Shown: positions 35,826 through 48,911 of the stretch, piece after piece
Numbering within the stretch: position 1 is the first letter of the stretch
How the letters are laid out: each line of letters begins with the position of its first letter
Assembly (NCBI GenBank): GCA_032191485.1
Contig: JAVDOI010000005.1
Coordinates: 6,584,479 to 6,648,478, forward strand
DNA: 64,000 nucleotides
Direction: 5' to 3'
DNA from: Leptoclinus maculatus
Lineage: Eukaryota; Chordata; Actinopteri; Perciformes; Stichaeidae
Notes under the pieces: generated by a model
Seen by the model: the letters and a program-made list of their open reading frames with translations, nothing else
Databases searched by the model: none
Told to the model about the DNA's origin: nothing
Program-made: the position numbers and the translations under genes

Positions 35826-36670
35826 TGAAAAAACCCTGAATTCAATGGAAATTATCATAAATATCATAATATAGAACATTAAAAAACGTAATGAGATCGT
35901 AAATTATTTGTATACTATGCCATGATGTATCATGTCTCAATTTTTGCCGCAATGCAGCGTCTTCCTATGAGGCGCTGCGTACACCATTCATGCAAGTGCA
36001 CATTAGTCCTCTTAGATTACTTTGTAATATTAAGTCCATATTTCTACTGTTTACCTCGCAACCATAGGATTTGGATTTGACAAAACATAAAACAGTTGCT
36101 GCAATGATACGTTTCCAGAGTTGAAAAATCAGGTGTGTGAGTACTCTAAAATAGTTTTCTTTCTTTTGCCATCTAATGAGCCTTTAAGTGCATTAATCTG
36201 TTCCACCAACACAACGTCTTGAATCAGTATTCAATGGCGTTGACCCCACCAACACAGCTCCTTGTGTTTTTTTAACACAAAAATGGTTGGACTCAGCCAC
36301 CATCCGACGTCGGAAAGCTGTGGGTGGATGGGGTTTCCAAAGCTGGTCGACCGTCCAACAAGCACCTCTGATGGAGTATGCGGGTCCCTTGATGACCAAC
36401 ACTGTTGACTCTAACGGCAGGAATCTGAGTTGAAATCTCAGTCAAACTTCTTTTTTTATGGTGATTATAAGACAGAATTCAAAGTGTGCATCCATCATTT
36501 CTGTCGAAACCATTTCACTCTCTGTAAATAGTTCTTCATTCTTAGTTCACTCCTCTCTGGTCTCACTTGTACCTGAAGCAAGATGGCCACACCAGTCCAT
36601 TGACTGTCATCCTACTTTTAGGGAGCTGTGGAAAGGTTGCATTGTTTGACCTTTAGTCTAGCTTAAAATC

Positions 36671-36742
36671 AGGTTCCACTGAGATTTGAACTCAGATCAC
36701 TGGATTCAGAGTCCAGAGTGCTAACCATTACACCATGGAACC
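36671..36742 (-). tRNA. tRNA-Gln-CTG: tRNA-Gln(CTG), unit 26
   Basis: Same as unit 1 by eye; anticodon 36707-36709. Confidence 0.96.
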
Positions 36743-37196
36743 ACTATGTCCTACAAAAATACATAGATTTGGTAGACAGTTTGTTATTTGGCATCCGCTA
36801 GTATGTTATCTGTGCAGGGAATAGGACATAGAAGGCATACACTGGTACCAATGACAAAGAATCTAACAAGACACAGCAACCGCTTTGGGCTAACTTAAGA
36901 ACTTTAGTAAACTCAGCAGAGGATTTGGGAGGATCACAAATTATTTGGGAAATGACAAGTCAAGAAATTGTTTTGAATAACTTCCTACAAACAATGAATC
37001 CAGCAATATATAGGCCAACTGTATACAGACTCATGGTAGGATTACACTGGTTGATAATGTAGAGGCTTACCAATGCTGCTGTTGCAGTATTAGTGCAGTA
37101 TTTTGTCAAATGCCTGATCCTTAACATACAAAGCATTGCTGATCTTTCTTTCACAATATCGTGTTACAGGCAACTGAACCAGCAAAAAACACTTAC

Positions 37197-37279
37197 AGTC
37201 AGAAGTGGGATTCGAACCCACGCCTCCAGTGGAGACTGCAACCTGAACGCAGCGCCTTGGACCGCTCGGCCATCCTGAC
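37197..37279 (-). tRNA. tRNA-Leu-CAG: tRNA-Leu(CAG), unit 26, anticodon-stem wobble
   Basis: C39 to T (37240, a CpG transition) turns the closing pair of the anticodon stem into G-U. Mild; anticodon 37243-37245 intact. Confidence 0.94.
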
Positions 37280-38124
37280 TGAAAAAACCCTGAATTCAAT
37301 GGAAATTATCATAAATATCATAATATAGAACATTAAAAAACGTAATGAGATCGTAAATTATTTGTATACTATGCCATGATGTATCATGTCTCAATTTTTG
37401 CCGCAATGCAGCGTCTTCCTATGAGGCGCTGCGTACACCATTCATGCAAGTGCACATTAGTCCTCTTAGATTACTTTGTAATATTAAGTCCATATTTCTA
37501 CTGTTTACCTCGCAACCATAGGATTTGGATTTGACAAAACATAAAACAGTTGCTGCAATGATACGTTTCCAGAGTTGAAAAATCAGGTGTGTGAGTACTC
37601 TAAAATAGTTTTCTTTCTTTTGCCATCTAATGAGCCTTTAAGTGCATTAATCTGTTCCACCAACACAACGTCTTGAATCAGTATTCAATGGCGTTGACCC
37701 CACCAACACAGCTCCTTGTGTTTTTTTAACACAAAAATGGTTGGACTCAGCCACCATCCGACGTCGGAAAGCTGTGGGTGGATGGGGTTTCCAAAGCTGG
37801 TCGACCGTCCAACAAGCACCTCTGATGGAGTATGCGGGTCCCTTGATGACCAACACTGTTGACTCTAACGGCAGGAATCTGAGTTGAAATCTCAGTCAAA
37901 CTTCTTTTTTTATGGTGATTATAAGACAGAATTCAAAGTGTGCATCCATCATTTCTGTCGAAACCATTTCACTCTCTGTAAATAGTTCTTCATTCTTAGT
38001 TCACTCCTCTCTGGTCTCACTTGTACCTGAAGCAAGATGGCCACACCAGTCCATTGACTGTCATCCTACTTTTAGGGAGCTGTGGAAAGGTTGCATTGTT
38101 TGACCTTTAGTCTAGCTTAAAATC

Positions 38125-38196
38125 AGGTTCCACTGAGATTTGAACTCAGATCACTGGATTCAGAGTCCAGAGTGCTAACCATTACACCATGGAACC
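38125..38196 (-). tRNA. tRNA-Gln-CTG: tRNA-Gln(CTG), unit 27
   Basis: Same as unit 1 by eye; anticodon 38161-38163. Confidence 0.96.
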
Positions 38197-38650
38197 ACTA
38201 TGTCCTACAAAAATACATAGATTTGGTAGACAGTTTGTTATTTGGCATCCGCTAGTATGTTATCTGTGCAGGGAATAGGACATAGAAGGCATACACTGGT
38301 ACCAATGACAAAGAATCTAACAAGACACAGCAACCGCTTTGGGTTAACTTAAGAACTTTAGTTAACTCAGCAGAGGATTTGGGAGGATCACAAATGATTT
38401 GGGAAATGACAAGTCAAGAAATTGTTTTGAATAACTTCCTACAAACAATGAATCCAGCAATATATAGGCCAACTGTATACAGACTCATGGTAGGATTACA
38501 CTGGTTGATAATGTAGAGGCTTACCAATGCTGCTGTTGCAGTATTAGTGCAGTATTTTGTCAAATGCCTGATCCTTAACATACAAAGCATTGCTGATCTT
38601 TCTTTCACAATATCGTGTTACAGGCAACTGAACCAGCAAAAAACACTTAC

Positions 38651-38733
38651 AGTCAGAAGTGGGATTCGAACCCACGCCTCCAGTGGAGACTGCGACCTGA
38701 ACGCAGCGCCTTGGACCGCTCGGCCATCCTGAC
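38651..38733 (-). tRNA. tRNA-Leu-CAG: tRNA-Leu(CAG), unit 27
   Basis: Same as unit 1 by eye; anticodon 38697-38699. Confidence 0.95.
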
Positions 38734-39578
38734 TGAAAAAACCCTGAATTCAATGGAAATTATCATAAATATCATAATATAGAACATTAAAAAACGTAAT
38801 GAGATCGTAAATTATTTGTATACTATACCATGATGTATCATGTCTCAATTTTTGCCGCAATGCAGCGTCTTCCTATGAGGCGCTGCGTACACCATTCATG
38901 CAAGTGCACATTAGTCCTCTTAGATTACTTTGTAATATTAAGTCCATATTTCTACTGTTTACCTCGCAACCATAGGATTTGGATTTGACAAAACATAAAA
39001 CAGTTGCTGCAATGATACGTTTCCAGAGTTGAAAAATCAGGTGTGTGAGTACTCTAAAATAGTTTTCTTTCTTTTGCCATCTAATGAGCCTTTAAGTGCA
39101 TTAATCTGTTCCACCAACACAACGTCTTGAATCAGTATTCAATGGCGTTGACCCCACCAACACAGCTCCTTGTGTTTTTTTAACACAAAAATGGTTGGAC
39201 TCAGCCACCATCCGACGTCGGAAAGCTGTGGGTGGATGGGGTTTCCAAAGCTGGTCGACCGTCCAACAAGCACCTCTGATGGAGTATGCGGGTCCCTTGA
39301 TGACCAACACTGTTGACTCTAACGGCAGGAATCTGAGTTGAAATCTCAGTCAAACTTCTTTTTTTATGGTGATTATAAGACAGAATTCAAAGTGTGCATC
39401 CATCATTTCTGTCGAAACCATTTCACTCTCTGTAAATAGTTCTTCATTCTTAGTTCACTCCTCTCTGGTCTCACTTGTACCTGAAGCAAGATGGCCACAC
39501 CAGTCCATTGACTGTCATCCTACTTTTAGGGAGCTGTGGAAATGTTGCATTGTTTGACCTTTAGTCTAGCTTAAAATC

Positions 39579-39650
39579 AGGTTCCACTGAGATTTTAACT
39601 CAGATCACTGGATTCAGAGTCCAGAGTGCTAACCATTACACCATGGAACC
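39579..39650 (-). tRNA. tRNA-Gln-CTG: tRNA-Gln(CTG), unit 28, C56A
   Basis: C56A at 39596, but the downstream class marker at 39753 is the other type, so this unit is a mosaic. Anticodon 39615-39617. Confidence 0.9.
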
Positions 39651-40104
39651 ACTATGTCCTACAAAAATACATAGATTTGGTAGACAGTTTGTTATTTGGC
39701 ATCCGCTAGTATGTTATCTGTGCAGGGAATATGACATAGAAGGCATACACTGGTACCAATGACAAAGAATCTAACAAGACACAGCAACCGCTTTGGGCTA
39801 ACTTAAGAACTTTAGTAAACTCAGCAGAGGATTTGGGAGGATCACAAATTATTTGGGAAATGACAAGTCAAGAAATTGTTTTGAATAACTTCCTACAAAC
39901 AATGAATCCAGCAATATATAGGCCAACTGTATACAGACTCATGGTAGGATTACACTGGTTGATAATGTAGAGGCTTACCAATGCTGCTGTTGCAGTATTA
40001 GTGCAGTATTTTGTCAAATGCCTGATCCTTAACATACAAAGCATTGCTGATCTTTCTTTCACAATATCGTGTTACAGGCAACTGAACCAGCAAAAAACAC
40101 TTAC

Positions 40105-40187
40105 AGTCAGAAGTGGGATTCGAACCCACGCCTCCAGTGGAGACTGCGACCTGAACGCAGCGCCTTGGACCGCTCGGCCATCCTGAC
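40105..40187 (-). tRNA. tRNA-Leu-CAG: tRNA-Leu(CAG), unit 28
   Basis: Same as unit 1 by eye; anticodon 40151-40153. Confidence 0.95.
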
Positions 40188-41032
40188 TGAAAAAACCCTG
40201 AATTCAATGGAAATTATCATAAATATCATAATATAGAACATTAAAAAACGTAATGAGATCGTAAATTATTTGTATACTATGCCATGATGTATCATGTCTC
40301 AATTTTTGCCGCAATGCAGCGTCTTCCTATGAGGCGCTGCGTACACCATTCATGCAAGTGCACATTAGTCCTCTTAGATTACTTTGTAATATTAAGTCCA
40401 TATTTCTACTGTTTACCTCGCAACCATAGGATTTGGATTTGACAAAACATAAAACAGTTGCTGCAGTGATACGTTTCCAGAGTTGAAAAATCAGGTGTGT
40501 GAGTACTCTAAAATAGTTTTCTTTCTTTTGCCATCTAATGAGCCTTTAAGTGCATTAATCTGTTCCACCAACACAACGTCTTGAATCAGTATTCAATGGC
40601 GTTGACCCCACCAACACAGCTCCTTGTGTTTTTTTAACACAAAAATGGTTGGACTCAGCCACCATCCGACGTCGGAAAGCTGTGGGTGGATGGGGTTTCC
40701 AAAGCTGGTCGACCGTCCAACAAGCACCTCTGATGGAGTATGCGGGTCCCTTGATGACCAACACTGTTGACTCTAACGGCAGGAATCTGAGTTGAAATCT
40801 CAGTCAAACTTCTTTTTTTATGGTGATTATAAGACAGAATTCAAAGTGTGCATCCATCATTTCTGTCGAAACCATTTCACTCTCTGTAAATAGTTCTTCA
40901 TTCTTAGTTCACTCCTCTCTGGTCTCACTTGTACCTGAAGCAAGATGGCCACACCAGTCCATTGACTGTCATCCTACTTTTAGGGAGCTGTGGAAAGGTT
41001 GCATTGTTTGACCTTTAGTCTAGCTTAAAATC

Positions 41033-41104
41033 AGGTTCCACTGAGATTTGAACTCAGATCACTGGATTCAGAGTCCAGAGTGCTAACCATTACACCATGG
41101 AACC
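41033..41104 (-). tRNA. tRNA-Gln-CTG: tRNA-Gln(CTG), unit 29
   Basis: Same as unit 1 by eye; anticodon 41069-41071. Confidence 0.96.
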
Positions 41105-41558
41105 ACTATGTCCTACAAAAATACATAGATTTGGTAGACAGTTTGTTATTTGGCATCCGCTAGTATGTTATCTGTGCAGGGAATAGGACATAGAAGGCAT
41201 ACACTGGTACCAATGACAAAGAATCTAACAAGACACAGCAACCGCTTTGGGTTAACTTAAGAACTTTAGTTAACTCAGCAGAGGATTTGGGAGGATCACA
41301 AATGATTTGGGAAATTACAAGTCAAGAAATTGTTTTGAATAACTTCCTACAAACAATGAATCCAGCAATATATAGGCCAACTGTATACAGACTCATGGTA
41401 GGATTACACTGGTTGATAATGTAGAGGCTTACCAATGCTGCTGTTGCAGTATTAGTGCAGTATTTTGTCAAATGCCTGATCCTTAACATACAAAGCATTG
41501 CTGATCTTTCTTTCACAATATCGTGTTACAGGCAACTGAACCAGCAAAAAACACTTAC

Positions 41559-41641
41559 AGTCAGAAGTGGGATTCGAACCCACGCCTCCAGTGGAGACTG
41601 CGACCTGAACGCAGCGCCTTGGACCGCTCGGCCATCCTGAC
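41559..41641 (-). tRNA. tRNA-Leu-CAG: tRNA-Leu(CAG), unit 29
   Basis: Same as unit 1 by eye; anticodon 41605-41607. Confidence 0.95.
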
Positions 41642-42486
41642 TGAAAAAACCCTGAATTCAATGGAAATTATCATAAATATCATAATATAGAACATTAAAA
41701 AACGTAATGAGATCGTAAATTATTTGTATACTATGCCATGATGTATCATGTCTCAATTTTTGCCGCAATGCAGCGTCTTCCTATGAGGCGCTGCGTACAC
41801 CATTCATGCAAGTGCACATTAGTCCTCTTAGATTACTTTGTAATATTAAGTCCATATTTCTACTGTTTACCTCGCAACCATAGGATTTGGATTTGACAAA
41901 ACATAAAACAGTTGCTGCAATGATACGTTTCCAGAGTTGAAAAATCAGGTGTGTGAGTACTCTAAAATAGTTTTCTTTCTTTTGCCATCTAATGAGCCTT
42001 TAAGTGCATTAATCTGTTCCACCAACACAACGTCTTGAATCAGTATTCAATGGCGTTGACCCCACCAACACAGCTCCTTGTGTTTTTTTAACACAAAAAT
42101 GGTTGGACTCAGCCACCATCCGACGTCGGAAAGCTGTGGGTGGATGGGGTTTCCGAAGCTGGTCGACCGTCCAACAAGCACCTCTGATGGAGTATGCGGG
42201 TCCCTTGATGACCAACACTGTTGACTCTAACGGCAGGAATCTGAGTTGAAATCTCAGTCAAACTTCTTTTTTTATGGTGATTATAAGACAGAATTCAAAG
42301 TGTGCATCCATCATTTCTGTCGAAACCATTTCACTCTCTGTAAATAGTTCTTCATTCTTAGTTCACTCCTCTCTGGTCTCACTTGTACCTGAAGCAAGAT
42401 GGCCACACCAGTCCATTGACTGTCATCCTACTTTTAGGGAGCTGTGGAAATGTTGCATTGTTTGACCTTTAGTCTAGCTTAAAATC

Positions 42487-42558
42487 AGGTTCCACTGAGA
42501 TTTTAACTCAGATCACTGGATTCAGAGTCCAGAGTGCTAACCATTACACCATGGAACC
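42487..42558 (-). tRNA. tRNA-Gln-CTG: tRNA-Gln(CTG), unit 30, C56A
   Basis: C56A at 42504. Anticodon 42523-42525. Confidence 0.9.
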
Positions 42559-43012
42559 ACTATGTCCTACAAAAATACATAGATTTGGTAGACAGTTTGT
42601 TATTTGGCATCCGCTAGTATGTTATCTGTGCAGGGAATATGACATAGAAGGCATACACTGTTACCAATGACAAAGAATCTAACAAGACACAGCAACCGCT
42701 TTGGGCTAACTTAAGAACTTTAGTAAACTCAGCAGAGGATTTGGGAGGATCACAAATGATTTGGGAAATGACAAGTCAAGAAACTGTTTTGAATAACTTC
42801 CTACAAACAATGAATCCAGCAATATATAGGCCAACTGTATACAGACTCATGGTAGGATTACACTGGTTGATAATGTAGAGGCTTACCAATGCTGCTGTTG
42901 CAGTATTAGTGCAGTATTTTGTCAAATGCCTGATCCTTAACATACAAAGCATCGCTGACCTTTCTTTCACAATATCGTGTTACAGGCAACTGAACCAGCA
43001 AAAAACACTTAC

Positions 43013-43095
43013 AGTCAGAAGTGGGATTCGAACCCACGCCTCCAGTGGAGACTGCGACCTGGACGCAGCGCCTTGGACCGCTCGGCCATCCTGAC
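43013..43095 (-). tRNA. tRNA-Leu-CAG: tRNA-Leu(CAG), unit 30, U33C
   Basis: U33C at 43062, beside anticodon 43059-43061. Its upstream spacer shares the atgaag/cagtag/gtgact set with units 8 and 44. Confidence 0.92.
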
Positions 43096-43940
43096 TGAAA
43101 AAACCCTGAATTCAATGGAAATTATCATAAATATCATAATATAGAACATTAAAAAACGTAATGAGATCGTAAATTATTTGTATACTATGCCATGATGTAT
43201 CATGTCTCAATTTTTGCCGCAATGCAGCGTCTTCCTATGAAGCGCTGCGTACACCATTCATGCAAGTGCACATTAGTCCTCTTAGATTACTTTGTAATAT
43301 TAAGTCCATATTTCTACTGTTTACCTCGCAACCATAGGATTTGGATTTGACAAAACATAAAACAGTAGCTGCAATGATACGTTTCCAGAGTTGAAAAATC
43401 AGGTGTGTGACTACTCTTAAATAGTTTTCTTTCTTTTGCCATCTAATGAGCCTTTAAGTGCATTAATCTGTTCCACCATCACGACTTCTTGAATTAGTAT
43501 TCAATGGCGTTGACCCCACCAACACAGCTCCTTGTGTTTTTTTAACACAAAAATGGTTGGACTCAGCCACCATCCGACGTCGGAAAGCTGTGGGTGGATG
43601 GGGTTTCCAAAGCTGGTCGACCGTCCAACAAGCACCTCTGATGGAGTATGCGGGTCCCTTGATGACCAACACTGTTGACTCTAACGGCAGGAATCTGAGT
43701 TGAAATCTCAGTCAAACTTCTTTTTTTATGGTGATTATAAGACAGAATTCAAAGTGTGCATCCATCATTTCTGTCGAAACCATTTCACTCTCTGTAAATA
43801 GTACTTCATTCTTAGTTCACTCCTCTCTGGTCTCACTTGTACCTGAAGCAAGATGGCCACACCAGTCCATTGACTGTCATCCTACTTTTAGGGAGATGTG
43901 GAAAGGTTGCATTGTTTGACCTTTAGTCTAGCTTAAAATC

Positions 43941-44012
43941 AGGTTCCACTGAGATTTGAACTCAGATCACTGGATTCAGAGTCCAGAGTGCTAACCATTA
44001 CACCATGGAACC
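43941..44012 (-). tRNA. tRNA-Gln-CTG: tRNA-Gln(CTG), unit 31
   Basis: Same as unit 1 by eye; anticodon 43977-43979. Confidence 0.96.
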
Positions 44013-44466
44013 ACTATGTCCTACAAAAATACATAGATTTGGTAGACAGTTTGTTATTTGGCATCCGCTAGTATGTTATCTGTGCAGGGAATAGGACATA
44101 GAAGGCATACACTGGTACCAATGACAAAGAATCTAACAAGACACAGCAACCGCTTTGGGCTAACTTAAGAACTTTAGTAAACTCAGCAGAGGATTTGGGA
44201 GGATCACAAATGATTTGGGAAATGACAAGTAAAGAAATTGTTTTGAATAACTTCCTACAAACAATGAATCCAGCAACATATAGGCCAACTGTATACAGAC
44301 TCATGGTAGGATTACACTGGTTGATAATGTAGAGGCTTACCAATGCTGCTGTTGCAGTATTAGTGCAGTATTTTGTCAAATGCCTGATCCTTAACATACA
44401 AAGCATTGCTGATCTTTCTTTCACAATATCGTGTTACAGGCAACGGAACCAGCAAAAAACACTTAC

Positions 44467-44549
44467 AGTCAGAAGTGGGATTCGAACGCACGCCTCCAGT
44501 GGAGACTGCGACCTGAACACAGCGCCTTGGACCGCTCGGCCATCCTGAA
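44467..44549 (-). tRNA. tRNA-Leu-CAG: tRNA-Leu(CAG), unit 31, degenerate
   Basis: Three changes in the body: G1 to T (44549) opens the first acceptor pair; C30 to T (44519) makes a U-G wobble in the anticodon stem; G52 to C (44488) makes a C-C mismatch in the T-stem and spoils the B box. Probably a pseudogene. Shared exactly with unit 33. Anticodon 44513-44515 intact. Confidence 0.88.
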
Positions 44550-45394
44550 TGAAAAAACCCTGAATTCAATGGAAATTATCATAAATATCATAATATAGAA
44601 CATTAAAAAACGTAATGAGATCGTAAATTATTTGTATACTATGCCATGATGTATCATGTCTCAATTTTTGCCGCAATGCAGCGTCTTCCTATGAGGCGCT
44701 GCGTACACCATTCATGCAAGTGCACATTAGTCCTCTTAGATTACTTTGTAATATTAAGTCCATATTTCTACTGTTTACCTCGCAACCATAGGATTTGGAT
44801 TTGACAAAACATAAAACAGTTGCTGCAATGATATGTTTCCAGAGTTGAAAAATCAGGTGTGTGAGTACTCTAAAATAGTTTTCTTTCTTTTGCCATCTAA
44901 TGAGCCTTTAAGTGCATTAATCTGTTCCACCAACACAACGTCTTGAATCAGTATTCAATGGCGTTGACCCCACCAACACAGCTCCTTGTGTTTTTTTAAC
45001 ACAAAAATGGTTGGACTCAGCCACCATCCGACGTCGGAAAGCTGTGGGTGGATGGGGTTTCCAAAGCTGGTCGACCGTCCAACAAGCACCTCTGATGGAG
45101 TATGCGGGTCCCTTGATGACCAACACTGTTGACTCTAACGGCAGGAATCTGAGTTGAAATCTCAGTCAAACTTCTTTTTTTATGGTGATTATAAGACAGA
45201 ATTTAAAGTGTGCATCCATCATTTCTGTCGAAACCATTTCACTCTCTGTAAATAGTTCTTCATTCTTAGTTCACTCCTCTCTGGTCTCACTTGTACCTGA
45301 AGCAAGATGGCCACACCAGTCCATTGACTGTCATCCTACTTTTAGGGAGCTGTGGAAAGGTTGCATTGTTTGACCTTTAGTCTAGCTTAAAATC

Positions 45395-45466
45395 AGGTTC
45401 CACTGAGATTTGAACTCAGATCACTGGATTCAGAGTCCAGAGTGCTAACCATTACACCATGGAACC
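45395..45466 (-). tRNA. tRNA-Gln-CTG: tRNA-Gln(CTG), unit 32
   Basis: Same as unit 1 by eye; anticodon 45431-45433. Confidence 0.96.
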
Positions 45467-45920
45467 ACTATGTCCTACAAAAATACATAGATTTGGTAGA
45501 CAGTTTGTTATTTGGCATCCGCTAGTATGTTATCTGTGCAGGGAATAGGACATAGAAGGCATACACTGGTACCAATGACAAAGAATCTAACAAGACACAG
45601 CAACCGCTTTGGGCTAACTTAAGAACTTTAGTTAACTCAGCAGAGGATTTGGGAGGATCACAAATGATTTGGGAAATGACAAGTCAAGAAATTGTTTTGA
45701 ATAACTTCCTACAAACAATGAATCCAGCAATATATAGGCCAACTGTATACAGACTCATGGTAGGATTACACTGGTTGATAATGTAGAGGCTTACCAATGC
45801 TTCTGTTGCAGTATTAGTGCAGTATTTTGTCAAATGCCTGATCCTTAACATACAAAGCATTGCTGATCTTTCTTTCACAATATCGTGTTACAGGCAACTG
45901 AACCAGCAAAAAACACTTAC

Positions 45921-46003
45921 AGTCAGAAGTGGGATTCGAACCCACGCCTCCAGTGGAGACTGCGACCTGAACGCAGCGCCTTGGACCGCTCGGCCATCCT
46001 GAC
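45921..46003 (-). tRNA. tRNA-Leu-CAG: tRNA-Leu(CAG), unit 32
   Basis: Same as unit 1 by eye; anticodon 45967-45969. An intact copy between two broken ones. Confidence 0.95.
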
Positions 46004-46560
46004 TGAAAAAACCCTGGATTCAATGGAAATTATCATAAATATCATAATATAGAACATTAAAAAAGATAATGAGATCGTAAATTATTTGTATACTATGCCA
46101 TGATGTATCATGTCTCAATTTTTGCCGCAATGCAGCGTCTTCCTATGAGGCGCTGCGTACACCATTCATGCAAGTGCACATTAGTCCTCTTAGATTACTT
46201 TGTAATATTAAGTCCATATTTCTACTGTTTACCTCGCAACCATAGGATTTGGATTTGACAAAACATAAAACAGTTGCTGCAATGATACGTTTCCAGAGTT
46301 GAAAAATCAGGTGTGTGAGTACTCTAAAATAGTTTTCTTTCTTTTGCCATCTAATGAGCCTTTAAGTGCATTAATCTGTTCCACCAACACAACGTCTTGA
46401 ATCAGTATTCAATGGCGTTGACCCCACCAACACAGCTCCTTGTGTTTTTTTAACACAAAAATGGTTGGACTCAGCCACCATCCGACGTCGGAAAGCTGTG
46501 GGTGGATGGGGTTTCCAAAGCTGGTCGACCGTCCAACAAGCACCTCTGATGGAGTATACG

Positions 46561-46627
46561 GGTCCCTTGAAGACCAACACTGTTGACTCTAACGGCAGGA
46601 ATCTGAGTTGAAATCTCAGTCAAACTT
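46561..46627 (+). pseudogene. tRNA-Gln relic, unit 33 variant
   Basis: Unit 33 copy of the plus-strand relic. It differs by A for T in 'ccttgaagacc'; a second change ('gtatacggg') lies just before it. Unit 37 shares both changes. Confidence 0.6.
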
Positions 46628-46848
46628 CTTTTTTTATGGTGATTATAAGACAGAATTCAAAGTGTGCATCCATCATTTCTGTCGAAACCATTTCACTCTC
46701 TGTAAATAGTACTTCATTCTTAGTTCACTCCTCTCTGGTCTCACTTGTACCTGAAGCAAGATGGCCACACCAGTCCATTGACTGTCATCCTACTTTTAGG
46801 GAGCTGTGGAAAGGTTGCATTGTTTGACCTTTAGTCTAGCTTAAAATC

Positions 46849-46920
46849 AGGTTCCACTGAGATTTGAACTCAGATCACTGGATTCAGAGTCCAGAGTGCT
46901 AACCATTACACCATGGAACC
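46849..46920 (-). tRNA. tRNA-Gln-CTG: tRNA-Gln(CTG), unit 33
   Basis: Same as unit 1 by eye; anticodon 46885-46887. Confidence 0.96.
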
Positions 46921-47374
46921 ACTATGTCCTACAAAAATACATAGATTTGGTAGACAGTTTGTTATTTGGCATCCGCTAGTATGTTATCTGTGCAGGGAAT
47001 AGGACATAGAAGGCATACACTGGTACCAATGACAAAGAATCTAACAAGACACAGCAACCGCTTTGGGCTAACTTAAGAACTTTAGTAAACTCAGCAGAGG
47101 ATTTGGGAGGATCACAAATGATTTGGGAAATGACAAGTCAAGAAATTGTTTTGAATAACTTCCTACAAACAATGAATCCAGCAACATATAGGCCAACTGT
47201 ATACAGACTCATGGTAGGATTACACTGGTTGATAATGTAGAGGCTTACCAATGCTGCTGTTGCAGTATTAGTGCAGTATTTTGTCAAATGCCTGATCCTT
47301 AACATACAAAGCATTGCTGATCTTTCTTTCACAATATCGTGTTACAGGCAACGGAACCAGCAAAAAACACTTAC

Positions 47375-47457
47375 AGTCAGAAGTGGGATTCGAACGCACG
47401 CCTCCAGTGGAGACTGCGACCTGAACACAGCGCCTTGGACCGCTCGGCCATCCTGAA
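47375..47457 (-). tRNA. tRNA-Leu-CAG: tRNA-Leu(CAG), unit 33, degenerate
   Basis: Same three lesions as unit 31 (G1T at 47457, C30T, G52C). Probably a pseudogene. Anticodon 47421-47423. Confidence 0.88.
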
Positions 47458-48302
47458 TGAAAAAACCCTGAATTCAATGGAAATTATCATAAATATCATA
47501 ATATAGAACATTAAAAAACGTAATGAGATCGTAAATTATTTGTATACTATGCCATGATGTATCATGTCTCAATTTTTGCCGCAATGCAGCGTCTTCCTAT
47601 GAGGCGCTGCGTACACCATTCATGCAAGTGCACATTAGTCCTCTTAGATTACTTTGTAATATTAAGTCCATATTTCTACTGTTTACCTCGCAACCATAGG
47701 ATTTGGATTTGACAAAACATAAAACAGTTGCTGCAATGATACGTTTCCAGAGTTGAAAAATCAGGTGTGTGAGTACTCTAAAATAGTTTTCTTTCTTTTG
47801 CCATCTAATGAGCCTTTAAGTGCATTAATCTGTTCCACCAACACAACGTCTTGAATCAGTATTCAATGGCGTTGACCCCATCAACACAGCTCCTTGTGTT
47901 TTTTTAACACAAAAATGGTTGGACTCAGCCACCATCCGACGTCGGAAAGCTGTGGGTGGATGGGGTTTCCAAAGCTGGTCGACCGTCCAACAAGCACCTC
48001 TGATGGAGTATGCGGGTCCCTTGATGACCAACACTGTTGACTCTAACGGCAGGAATCTGAGTTGAAATCTCAGTCAAACTTCTTTTTTTATGGTGATTAT
48101 AAGACAGAATTCAAAGTGTGCATCCATCATTTCTGTCGAAACCATTTCACTCTCTGTAAATAGTACTTCATTCTTAGTTCACTCCTCTCTGGTCTCACTT
48201 GTACCTGAAGCAAGATGGCCACACCAGTCCATTGACTGTCATCCTACTTTTAGGGAGCTGTGGAAAGGTTGCATTGTTTGACCTTTAGTCTAGCTTAAAA
48301 TC

Positions 48303-48374
48303 AGGTTCCACTGAGATTTGAACTCAGATCACTGGATTCAGAGTCCAGAGTGCTAACCATTACACCATGGAACC
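48303..48374 (-). tRNA. tRNA-Gln-CTG: tRNA-Gln(CTG), unit 34
   Basis: Same as unit 1 by eye; anticodon 48339-48341. Confidence 0.96.
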
Positions 48375-48828
48375 ACTATGTCCTACAAAAATACATAGAT
48401 TTGGTAGACAGTTTGTTATTTGGCATCCGCTAGTATGTTATCTGTGCAGGGAATAGGACATAGAAGGCATACACTGGTACCAATGACAAAGAATCTAACA
48501 AGACACAGCAACCGCTTTGGGCTAACTTAAGAACTTTAGTTAACTCAGCAGAGGATTTGGGAGGATCACAAATGATTTGGGAAATGACAAGTCAAGAAAT
48601 TGTTTTGAATAACTTCCTACAAACAATGAATCCAGCAATATATAGGCCAACTGTATACAGACTCATGGTAGGATTACACTGGTTGATAATGTAGAGGCTT
48701 ACCAATGCTGCTGTTGCAGTATTAGTGCAGTATTTTGTCAAATGCCTGATCCTTAACATACAAAGCATTGCTGATCTTTCTTTCACAATATCGTGTTACA
48801 GGCAACTGAACCAGCAAAAAACACTTAC

Positions 48829-48911
48829 AGTCAGAAGTGGGATTCGAACCCACGCCTCCAGTGGAGACTGCGACCTGAACGCAGCGCCTTGGACCGCTCG
48901 GCCATCCTGAC
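48829..48911 (-). tRNA. tRNA-Leu-CAG: tRNA-Leu(CAG), unit 34
   Basis: Same as unit 1 by eye; anticodon 48875-48877. Confidence 0.95.

Noticed and set aside
44068..44424. 118-codon minus-strand frame, longest in the window
   Set aside because: Arises only because one base change in unit 31 removes a stop that all other units have; no protein features.
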